A stretch of DNA of 35,592 nt from a virus: positions 1 to 35,592 of IMG/VR virus record IMGVR_UViG_3300022678_000066. One strand, given 5' to 3'. Under the pieces are notes generated by a model. That model was not told where the DNA came from and searched no databases. It was given only the letters and a program-made list of their open reading frames with translations. Position numbers and translations under genes: made by a program. Each line of letters begins with the position of its first letter. Within the stretch, counting starts at the first letter, position 1. Positions 14,552 to 21,446 of the stretch are shown one piece after another.

Positions 14552-14591
14552 ACGGTTACCAACGGTGCAACAAATATGCTATGGTACCCGT
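14552..14591. promoter_or_regulatory. Imperfect intergenic hairpin
   Basis: ACGGTTACC (14552-14560) faces GGTACCCGT (14583-14591), 8 of 9 pairs, 22-nt loop, between the structural genes at 14548 and 14611. Weak evidence for function; mRNA processing site possible. Confidence 0.25.
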
Positions 14592-14610
14592 AATCAATTA
14601 GGAGATTGTT

Positions 14611-15627
14611 ATGGCAGATTCCACGCTTGATGCGATACGGACAAAAGTAAGAAGATTGACACGTACGCCGTCACAAAATCAGATGACGAATGATACAATG
14701 GATGAATATATAAACACATTTGTGTTATATGATTTTCCTGAGCATCTGCGTACCTTTACTTTGCGTACGCGCACATCTTTTTTTACAACGCCCTATGTAG
14801 ATCAATACCCTGCTGGATTCTTCCCTCTAACAGATTTTCCAAACAAGTACATAAATGTATTTGCGCCAGTATATGTATCGGGTTATAAAGCATTTTACTC
14901 TCAGTCTCCTGAGCAATTTAATAACATTTATCCTCTCAATCGAACTGAGGAAACTATTGGAACAGGAGATGGTGGAACCACTACTTTTAGCGGTACACTT
15001 ACCAATACAGCACTTGCTAGCATGAATGTAGCATTTAGTTATTATAATAGTGGCGGAGACTCAGAGTCATTTAAAGATGCGACAGTTCGAGCAAATGATG
15101 GACCAGCACCTATCGGTAATCTATATACAGATGCAACATATCCAAGCACACCACCATCAGCAGCTATAGCAAATTCAGTTAACTATGATAGTGGTACTTA
15201 TAGTATTACATTTGATACTGCACCTGCATCTGGAACTTCTATTAAAGCTCGCTATTTAGCAGTTAATGCAGCGAGACCGGTAGCTGTACTGTATTGGAAT
15301 AATACTTTTACATTGCGCCCAGTTCCTGATGATGTATATGAAGTAGTTATGGAAGTTGATAGACAGCCTTCAGAATTACTTTCAGATAATCAAAGTCCAG
15401 AAATTGAGCAATGGTGGCAGTATATTGCATATGGTGCATCTAAAAAAATATTAGAAGATCGTATGGATATAGAAACAGTCGCTAAAATTATGCCTGAATT
15501 TAAAATGCAAGAGCGATTAGCTCTGCGTAGAACATTAGTACAAAATACATCTCAACGCACTCCAACAATCTATACTGAGCAAACATCGCTTGGTGCAGAT
15601 TTTGATAACTTTAATGGATTGGTATGA
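14611..15627 (+). CDS. Head-to-tail adaptor-like protein
   Basis: 338 aa, TTAGGAGATTGTT before the ATG. N- and C-terminal helical parts (LDAIRTKVRRLTRTPSQNQM; EQWWQYIAYGASKKILEDRMD) enclose a Gly/Ser-rich beta insertion (about residues 115-215). The helical frame with 'IRxKVRRLTRTPS' and 'YIAYGASKKILEDR' is what I associate with head-completion/adaptor proteins, which dock on the portal ring. The beta insertion is unusual and may project as a decoration. Stop overlaps the next start (ATGA). Confidence 0.65.
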   Translation: MADSTLDAIRTKVRRLTRTPSQNQMTNDTMDEYINTFVLYDFPEHLRTFTLRTRTSFFTTPYVDQYPAGFFPLTDFPNKYINVFAPVYVSGYKAFYSQSPEQFNNIYPLNRTEETIGTGDGGTTTFSGTLTNTALASMNVAFSYYNSGGDSESFKDATVRANDGPAPIGNLYTDATYPSTPPSAAIANSVNYDSGTYSITFDTAPASGTSIKARYLAVNAARPVAVLYWNNTFTLRPVPDDVYEVVMEVDRQPSELLSDNQSPEIEQWWQYIAYGASKKILEDRMDIETVAKIMPEFKMQERLALRRTLVQNTSQRTPTIYTEQTSLGADFDNFNGLV

Positions 15628-15800
15628 TTGCAGTATTATGGGATTCTATTTTAAAATGGTTTAAACCAAAAAAAGCGCAAAAACCTAAAAAGAAACGGAT
15701 GACAGTACAGCCGGTTATTGCCGAGAAAAAGAAAACAACAACAAAGGGTAAAGTAAAAGCTGCTATGCAGTGTAGAAAGAGAGAGCGTAATGGCGTATAA
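15624..15800 (+). CDS. Small basic protein, 58 aa
   Basis: ATG at 15624 overlaps the previous stop (ATGA), and its own stop lies inside the next gene (15790), so it is squeezed between overlapping neighbours. N-terminal amphipathic helix (IAVLWDSILKWF), then strongly basic (KPKKAQKPKKKRM, EKKKTTTKGKVK). May bind DNA or membrane. No family recognised. Confidence 0.65.
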   Translation: MIAVLWDSILKWFKPKKAQKPKKKRMTVQPVIAEKKKTTTKGKVKAAMQCRKRERNGV

Positions 15801-16401
15801 AAATAATATTCCACAGCCAACAGATCGCTTAAAAGATTCTCAAGGTGATTTGCTTAATAACTTTGCGTCTATTAAGACGTCATGGGATGAGAATCACGTT
15901 ACTTTCGATGATGCAAATACAGGCAAGCATAAATTTATTACTTTTCCTGCACAAGGATCAGCACCCACTTTTGGGGCCACCGAAAATGGTCTTTATAATA
16001 GATCATCTACCGTTTCAGCTTCAAATGAAATATATGTTCAAAAGAGCTCTTCTTATTATCCAATGACTGCTAAAGGCGGTGAACTTGTTGGCACTAACCC
16101 AAGTCAAGGATGGGCTTTCATGTCTAGTGGCATGATTATGAAATGGGGTGAAACAGCACTTTCTGCCAATACTAAAACAACGGTGACTTTTACAACAGGT
16201 GCTACATATCCCGCATTTAATGCTGCTCCAGTCTCAATTATAGCGCAACCGACAAGTTCAAGTCCTAATAATAGCATGGTAGTAGTTGTGTATCGCGGAG
16301 GCAGTGATGATCCTACAGCTCTAGATTTTAAAATGTGGTGTAATCAAGCAGTAACAGTTCGATGGACTGCCATAGGTATTGCTGGCCCAACAGTTCTGTA
16401 G
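15790..16401 (+). CDS. Tail fibre-like protein with gp53-like C-terminal domain
   Basis: 203 aa. N-terminus (IPQPTDRLKDSQGDLLNNFASIKTSW) is a short anchoring part common in phage tail proteins. The C-terminal half, from MIMKWGETALSANTKTTVTF through YPAFNAAPVSIIAQP, matches the putative tail-fibre gp53-like C-terminal domain, a receptor-binding beta sandwich. Overlaps the small basic gene by 11 nt and precedes the large tail protein by 9 nt, in the tail operon. Confidence 0.75.
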   Translation: MAYKNNIPQPTDRLKDSQGDLLNNFASIKTSWDENHVTFDDANTGKHKFITFPAQGSAPTFGATENGLYNRSSTVSASNEIYVQKSSSYYPMTAKGGELVGTNPSQGWAFMSSGMIMKWGETALSANTKTTVTFTTGATYPAFNAAPVSIIAQPTSSSPNNSMVVVVYRGGSDDPTALDFKMWCNQAVTVRWTAIGIAGPTVL

Positions 16402-16410
16402 GAGATTAAT

Positions 16411-18618
16411 GTGGCAAAAGGACGTTTTTTAGTCGCACCGTTTGATTCTGGTCTTGTTGAAGATAAGCGTCCATGGCTCATTCCTGAAGACGCATTTGAA
16501 ACAATGGATAATGCATATGTATTCAGAGGGCGCGTTCGTAAACGACCTGGAACTACACTTCTTAATGACGGAACTTCTGCGCGTGAAGCTGATACAGAAC
16601 AAATATCTTCTCGTTTGAGAATTTCAGTCGGCACAACAGATGGTAATGGTGACCTTACAGACTTTGTTCCACTTGATGGAGGAAGCCCTATTACAGCAAA
16701 TATAGGCTCTATGTTCTCTATTGGTAACTATCTATATACAGTCTATCAAGCTACAGGCGATATGTATGATACTAATACAGCATCACCAGCAACTACAGCC
16801 ACATTTAATACTACGACTGGAGAGTTTGTATTTGAAGGAGCAGAATCATCTGCTACCGTCTATTTTTACCCAACAGAACCAGTTATGGGCATAGTTCAGT
16901 ATGAAACAATACTGGTAAACGATGAGCCAACATACACATTCGATACAAAATTTGCCTATCAATACGCTAGTAATGGCTGGTTACGTTTAGGTACGGCATT
17001 TTGGAATGGATCAGATAGTGATTTCTTTTGGGGGCGTGTATGGCGTGGAATAAATGCTAATGAGCGCTATCTTTTTGCTACAAACTTCTTTTTTGGATCT
17101 ACATTAAACGACTCAGATCCAATAAGATACTGGGATGGTACTTCATGGACTGATTTTAGACCAGTATTTTCATCAACAGTGGCTACCAATACTATTCTGC
17201 AGGCACGTGTGATACTACCATTCAAAGATAGACTTGTATTAATGAATGTTGTTGAAAATACTGGTGCATCACCAGGATCAAATACACAGTATGGTAATCG
17301 TATTCGTTTTTCACAGAATGGTAGTCCAGTAGAATCAGATGCATGGTACGAAGATATTGCTGGAAAAGGCGGATATGTTGATGCGCCCACTCAAGAAGCA
17401 ATTATAAGTGCTGAATTTGTACGTGATAGGCTTATTGTATTCTTTGAGCGATCTACTTATGAGCTTGTTTATACCGGCAACGAAATTCTACCGTTTCGCT
17501 TTCAAAAAATTAATGACGTACTTGGGGTAGAGTCAACATTTTCCGTAGTGCAATTTGATAACTATGTTGCAGGTGTTGGCGATGTAGGCATTCATGCTGC
17601 TTCAAGCACAACAGTACAACGTATAGACAACAAAATTCCTGATGTAGTATCCACTATACAAAATGATAATAACGGCGCAAAACGAGTGCATGGTATTCGT
17701 GATTACTATGGTGAATTGGTATATTGGAGCTATATGGAGCTCAGCACTACATTTCCTGATAGAGTGCTTTTGTATAACTATAGAAATAATACTTGGGCAA
17801 AACTAGATGATACATTCACTGCATTTGGCTACTTCAATAATCAAGGAGACCGAGTGTGGCAGGCAGAGTTGGATGCTTGGGAGATGCTTGATGCTCCATG
17901 GAATAGTGGAACACTCAATAAAGGACAATTGTCTACCATAAGTGGTAATCATCAAGGATATGTGCACTTTATTGATATAGATAAAAATTCTAATGATCCT
18001 TCAATGCAAGTGACAGCTGTTACTACTCCAGATACATTAACAGTATACAATCATAATCTCAGAACAGGTGATTACATACAGCTAGAAAACTTGAATGGAA
18101 TAACATTGCTTGATGCTAATGGTAATCCAACAACTATTACACGTATTTTTGCATTGCTTGATGAAAATACGATACAGATTGATGGTACTAATCCTATGTC
18201 AGGAACATATGTTGGAGGAGGTACGGTTACACGACTATCTCAGCCATCGATATATACCAAGCAATATAATTTTTATATTAAAGATGGATATAGCTTTGAT
18301 GTAGATAAAGTTGATATTCAGTCAGATGTAACATCATTGGGATCAATTGCAGTACAGTGGTTTATTAATGCAGCTGATCAAGGAACACCTCTTGGAGAGC
18401 AATCTTTTGAGACATATCCATTATTTGAATTCTATCCATATGAACTTTTTAGTGAGCGAGTATGGCGTACTATTTATCCAGAAGGTGAAGGGCAGTTTGT
18501 ACAATTTAGGTATTTTCTAAATGATACACAGATGCGCGATGTGGATTCTGTTATTTCACCATTTACTCTTCATGCGTTCATCTACTACGCATCTCCTACG
18601 CGAGATAGATTAGAATAA
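16411..18618 (+). CDS. Large tail protein (tail-hub/stabilisation type)
   Basis: 735 aa with a GTG start after TAGGAGATTAAT. N-terminal text DAFETMDNAYVFRGRVRKRPG matches the opening of a family of podovirus tail proteins that begin with 'DAF..ENAYV..GRVRKR', usually annotated as tail tubular or stabilisation proteins. Repeated WDG/YWDG and WGRVWRG motifs suggest a beta-propeller-like middle. Residues about 545-615 (TVYNHNLRTGDYIQLENLNG...) form an FCCH-like beta insertion. Likely sits below the adaptor in the short tail. Ends directly against the convergent leftward gene. Confidence 0.7.
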   Translation: MAKGRFLVAPFDSGLVEDKRPWLIPEDAFETMDNAYVFRGRVRKRPGTTLLNDGTSAREADTEQISSRLRISVGTTDGNGDLTDFVPLDGGSPITANIGSMFSIGNYLYTVYQATGDMYDTNTASPATTATFNTTTGEFVFEGAESSATVYFYPTEPVMGIVQYETILVNDEPTYTFDTKFAYQYASNGWLRLGTAFWNGSDSDFFWGRVWRGINANERYLFATNFFFGSTLNDSDPIRYWDGTSWTDFRPVFSSTVATNTILQARVILPFKDRLVLMNVVENTGASPGSNTQYGNRIRFSQNGSPVESDAWYEDIAGKGGYVDAPTQEAIISAEFVRDRLIVFFERSTYELVYTGNEILPFRFQKINDVLGVESTFSVVQFDNYVAGVGDVGIHAASSTTVQRIDNKIPDVVSTIQNDNNGAKRVHGIRDYYGELVYWSYMELSTTFPDRVLLYNYRNNTWAKLDDTFTAFGYFNNQGDRVWQAELDAWEMLDAPWNSGTLNKGQLSTISGNHQGYVHFIDIDKNSNDPSMQVTAVTTPDTLTVYNHNLRTGDYIQLENLNGITLLDANGNPTTITRIFALLDENTIQIDGTNPMSGTYVGGGTVTRLSQPSIYTKQYNFYIKDGYSFDVDKVDIQSDVTSLGSIAVQWFINAADQGTPLGEQSFETYPLFEFYPYELFSERVWRTIYPEGEGQFVQFRYFLNDTQMRDVDSVISPFTLHAFIYYASPTRDRLE

Positions 18619-19149
18619 TCAACTCTTGATATATTCAAGTACCACATAAGTCGTAGTATATCCGGCATAAGCACTAGTCGTTGTAATAGTTACATTCGTG
18701 GCATCAGCGCTCAGCTTTATGTCTTGATTAGGAATCGGTACAAATGCAGTTCCTGGATTAGTAGAGCAACCATACATGCGTGTAAAGCTCCAATTGCTAT
18801 CTATGGTGAGTCCATGAGCTACCGAAGTGGTTCCAGCATTTGGTAATGTGCCAAAGTTAATTACTTTTCTAAATACGTTTCTAAATGTTGGTGTTTGCGC
18901 AGTGGTAGAAGAAAGTGAAGTGTTAGGAAAATAAAGCTGACTATTGACGAACTCCTGTAATACGTAGTAGCCAGTATCTTTTAGGTTCAGAAGAATGTTT
19001 ATATCATTGATAGTGCGCGTTAATATATTAAGAAACTCTTTAAACTCATCACTAGTAACATCAATTTGCTCAATAAGCGATGGATCAAATATTTCCGTAG
19101 TAGAGACATAGGCTCCCGGTCCTAACTGATCTGGATATGAACGTGCCAT
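18619..19149 (-). CDS. Leftward virion-type protein with tail-fibre-like C-terminus
   Basis: 176 aa, AAAGGAGAG before the ATG at 19149. N-terminus LGPGAYVSTTEIFDPSLIEQIDVTSDEFKEFLNILTRTINDIN is helical with a conserved-looking PGAYVS block. The C-terminal half (VINFGTLPNAGTTSVAHGLTIDSNWSFTRMYGCSTNP) is a beta domain of the type found at phage fibre tips. It is the only structural-looking gene in the tail block on the minus strand, stop against stop with the large tail protein, so it must have its own promoter in the divergent gap at 19150-19229. Confidence 0.7.
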   Translation of the reverse strand: MARSYPDQLGPGAYVSTTEIFDPSLIEQIDVTSDEFKEFLNILTRTINDINILLNLKDTGYYVLQEFVNSQLYFPNTSLSSTTAQTPTFRNVFRKVINFGTLPNAGTTSVAHGLTIDSNWSFTRMYGCSTNPGTAFVPIPNQDIKLSADATNVTITTTSAYAGYTTTYVVLEYIKS

Positions 19150-19229
19150 TTCTCTCCTTTACATTCCATGATATATTCGTGTTATATTTAACATATAATT
19201 GTTTTACTGTTAAATAAATGGGAAAGAGT
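19150..19229. promoter_or_regulatory. Divergent promoter region
   Basis: AT-rich 80-bp gap between divergent genes. Rightward TATAAT at 19194-19199 is a consensus -10; a clear -35 is not seen. The inverted repeat TTATAT-TTAAC-ATATAA (19181-19197) overlaps it and could be an operator. Leftward transcription of the fibre-like gene must also start here. Confidence 0.4.
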
Positions 19230-19712
19230 ATGCCAAGTGTATCTGAATTCTTTTTGGGAACTCCTCAACGCGTTCAACAAATGTCTCGATTAGGACCAGA
19301 GCAACAACAGGCCCTTTCTCAGGTATTAGGACAGCTTGGACCCGCTCTGGATGGCGCTGACTTTGAAGGGATTGCGAATCAAGCTCGTCGTGGATTTCAA
19401 GAACAAACAGTCCCTACTATTATGGAACGACTTACTGCTCTGGGTGGTGGAAGATCAAGTGCAGTTGCTCAGCAATTAGGTGCAGCCGGTGCTGGACTTG
19501 AGTCACAATTAGCTGGTCAACGTGGTCAGTTTCAACAACGAAACTTACAAACACTTCTTGGTGCAGGGCTACAACCCCAAATGGAAAATGTAATACAGCC
19601 TGAGCAAATGGGCCTTCTTCAAGCACTTCTTGTTGCACTTGGTGGTGGTGTAGGTCAAGGCCTAGGATTAACAGGATCTGCAGGTTTTGGTGCATTAAGA
19701 AATTTATTTTAA
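19230..19712 (+). CDS. Internal virion protein candidate
   Basis: 160 aa from ATG 19230, preceded by GGGAAAGAGT; the in-frame ATG at 19218 has no ribosome site. Gln/Gly/Ala-rich amphipathic helices (GPEQQQALSQVLGQLG, RGQFQQRNLQTLLGAGLQPQ), then a Gly-rich hydrophobic end (LLQALLVALGGGVGQGLGLTG). Such Gln/Gly-rich helical proteins in this position are typical internal or ejected proteins that form a channel in the host envelope, but this one is short. Confidence 0.6.
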   Translation: MPSVSEFFLGTPQRVQQMSRLGPEQQQALSQVLGQLGPALDGADFEGIANQARRGFQEQTVPTIMERLTALGGGRSSAVAQQLGAAGAGLESQLAGQRGQFQQRNLQTLLGAGLQPQMENVIQPEQMGLLQALLVALGGGVGQGLGLTGSAGFGALRNLF

Positions 19713-19721
19713 GGATTTGAA

Positions 19722-20948
19722 ATGGCTATAATACTAGATCGTCCCGGTTTCGGTGCTCAACTTGGAACGTCACTTGGTGGCGGTTTGGGAAAAGCATTTG
19801 AAGCCTTAGCTAGTCAAAAACTAGAAGATATGCAGCGTCGTTCTCAGCAACAACGCCAAGCGCGTGGCCTACGTGCTCTCTTTCCTGAAGGACAAGCAGA
19901 GCAATTAGCTGAGTTTGATCCGTTAGTTTTGCGTGAAATTTTAAAACAGCAACTTCCAATGATGCAAGAAGCTAAGCTTTCATCTCTTGTAGAAAATATT
20001 CTTGGGGGAGTTGAAGGTGATATGCCTGCTCAAATGGATCAATCGGAAGAAGTTTCGATTACCGAAAAACCTGGAATGGTTGAAGAGCGTGTAAAAGAAA
20101 CAGTTAAACCAACTGCTCCTGGAGCGTTAGCGGCACAGGGAATTGAACGTTTAGAAGAAGCCTTAAAGCGTCCTGATATGCCAGATTCACAAAAAGCACG
20201 CCTAAGAGCTAAAATAGAAGAGCGCCAAGATCGTTTTGATAAACAACAGGATGCTATAGATAAAAAAACATCAGCTTTTGCAGAAAAAATTAATACTGAT
20301 TACGAAGCAGCGCAAGCTGGTGATCAACGGTTAGGTCGCATGAGAGAGCTGATCAATAGTGGGCAACTAACTAATCCTATGTGGGCAAGTTTGCTTGATA
20401 CAGCAGAGAATTTTATACCTGTATTAGGCGTCGGACTTAATCTTAAGGGCTCTTTATCACCTGAATCACAAGAGTTTGACAAGCTTTCTAAAGATTTTCT
20501 TAAAGATGTTAAGAAGGTTTTTGGGGCGCGTGTAACACAACAAGAAGTGCAACAATTTCTCAAAACTATTCCTACACTATCACAAAGTGATGAAGGAAAG
20601 TTGCGTGTTCTTCACAATATACAGCTCTTTAATGAAGCATCTTCAGCAAAGAAAAAAGCATTTGATGAAATCTTAAAGGAAAATAAAGGTTTTAGGCCGG
20701 CTAATATAGAACAGCTAGTACAAAATCGCGCTAAAAAAGACCTTGATAAGATTGCTGATAAGTTTAAAGCAGGATTTGAAAATCGCGAAATAGAAAAAAG
20801 TCCAGAAACGCGTAGTCCTGAAGAACTTGAAGCATTACGTCGTAGAAATGAAGAGCAGATAGCTAAGTGGCAACAACAACAGCAACTAGCTCAGCAATCA
20901 GGATTCAACCCTTTACGTGGATTACTTCAGACTTTACGCGGTTTTTAG
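19722..20948 (+). CDS. Internal virion (ejection) protein candidate
   Basis: 408 aa, AAGGATTTGAA before the ATG. Starts with a Gly-rich stretch (RPGFGAQLGTSLGGGLGKAFEAL) and is then almost all charged helix with coiled-coil parts (LEDMQRRSQQQRQ..., RLRAKIEERQDRFDKQQDA) and a Gln-rich C-terminus (QIAKWQQQQQLAQQSG). Placement after the tail genes and composition fit podovirus internal proteins ejected with the DNA. No lysozyme motif found. Last rightward gene before a leftward regulator pair. Confidence 0.6.
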   Translation: MAIILDRPGFGAQLGTSLGGGLGKAFEALASQKLEDMQRRSQQQRQARGLRALFPEGQAEQLAEFDPLVLREILKQQLPMMQEAKLSSLVENILGGVEGDMPAQMDQSEEVSITEKPGMVEERVKETVKPTAPGALAAQGIERLEEALKRPDMPDSQKARLRAKIEERQDRFDKQQDAIDKKTSAFAEKINTDYEAAQAGDQRLGRMRELINSGQLTNPMWASLLDTAENFIPVLGVGLNLKGSLSPESQEFDKLSKDFLKDVKKVFGARVTQQEVQQFLKTIPTLSQSDEGKLRVLHNIQLFNEASSAKKKAFDEILKENKGFRPANIEQLVQNRAKKDLDKIADKFKAGFENREIEKSPETRSPEELEALRRRNEEQIAKWQQQQQLAQQSGFNPLRGLLQTLRGF

Positions 20949-21067
20949 TCGAACATATTTCTAATAAAGCAAATACCGTAAAATATTATCCATATAGGTA
21001 TAGCATACATAATTGAAACTAACGCTAGTGTTAGTAATGCTGCTATTGGTTGTAAAATTTCTATCAT
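20945..21067 (-). CDS. Small membrane protein, 40 aa
   Basis: Leftward, ATG at 21067 with GGAG 5 nt upstream, 2 nt after the stop of the RHH gene. Nearly all hydrophobic: IEILQPIAALLTLALVSIMY, AIPIWIIFYGICFI, then a charged end (RNMFD). Likely two short or one long membrane span. It could be a holin-like protein controlled together with the RHH regulator. Overlaps the 3' end of the internal protein gene by 4 nt. Confidence 0.6.
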   Translation of the reverse strand: MIEILQPIAALLTLALVSIMYAIPIWIIFYGICFIRNMFD

Positions 21068-21069
21068 AG

Positions 21070-21252
21070 TTACTCCATTTGAGGTTTAATATACTTCTTA
21101 TCAAGCATGATACGCTCGATTAGCGCATCTGTTACATATTTCATCATCGTTTCATTACGATAAGCTGCCATTGCTTTTGCCTCCATATGTACATCACGAG
21201 GTAACCTAATTAGCATCTGGCTTTCTTGCTGTTTTTCGTTTTGTTTACGCAT
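21070..21252 (-). CDS. Ribbon-helix-helix (CopG/Arc-like) repressor
   Basis: 60 aa. After a charged N-terminus comes MLIRLPRDVHMEAKAMAAYRNETMMKYVTDALIERIM: a beta strand (MLIRLP), then two helices with the 'xxxVTDALIER' end, the fold of ribbon-helix-helix DNA-binding dimers that contact DNA with the strand. First gene of a leftward pair with the 40-aa membrane protein; the gap to 21447 contains inverted repeats that would suit its operator. No toxin partner is seen. Confidence 0.75.
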   Translation of the reverse strand: MRKQNEKQQESQMLIRLPRDVHMEAKAMAAYRNETMMKYVTDALIERIMLDKKYIKPQME

Positions 21253-21292
21253 GTTTCTTTCTTTTTAATGATTTTACAAAATATAAAACGTA

Positions 21293-21330
21293 CCGGGGTC
21301 AACCAAACCCCGGCACTTGTAAGCAGTGCC
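21293..21330. promoter_or_regulatory. Two overlapping hairpins in the RHH leader
   Basis: CCGGGGT-CAACCAA-ACCCCGG (21293-21313) and GGCACT-TGTAAGC-AGTGCC (21312-21330) share two G, so only one can form fully at a time. Read leftward, the second-formed hairpin is followed by GTACGTTTTATATTTTG, a poor T tract. This is an attenuator-like layout upstream of the RHH gene. Confidence 0.4.
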
Positions 21331-21339
21331 TTTCCCACT

Positions 21340-21446
21340 GATATCAAGATATCATGCTATCATGACTTTGTCAAATCTGTTGCTATTATCGGTATATTGT
21401 AGTGTGCTGTGAGGTGTAATGATAAAAACTTTACTAGGAGAAAGTT
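21340..21446 (+). promoter_or_regulatory. Promoter/operator region for the 849-aa fibre gene
   Basis: Contains GATATCAAGATATC (21340-21353), a near-direct palindromic pair, and a promoter-like TTGTCA at 21369-21374 with TATATT 19 nt downstream (21394-21399). AGGAGAAAGTT precedes the start codon at 21447. The palindromes are candidate operators for the divergent RHH repressor. Confidence 0.4.
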
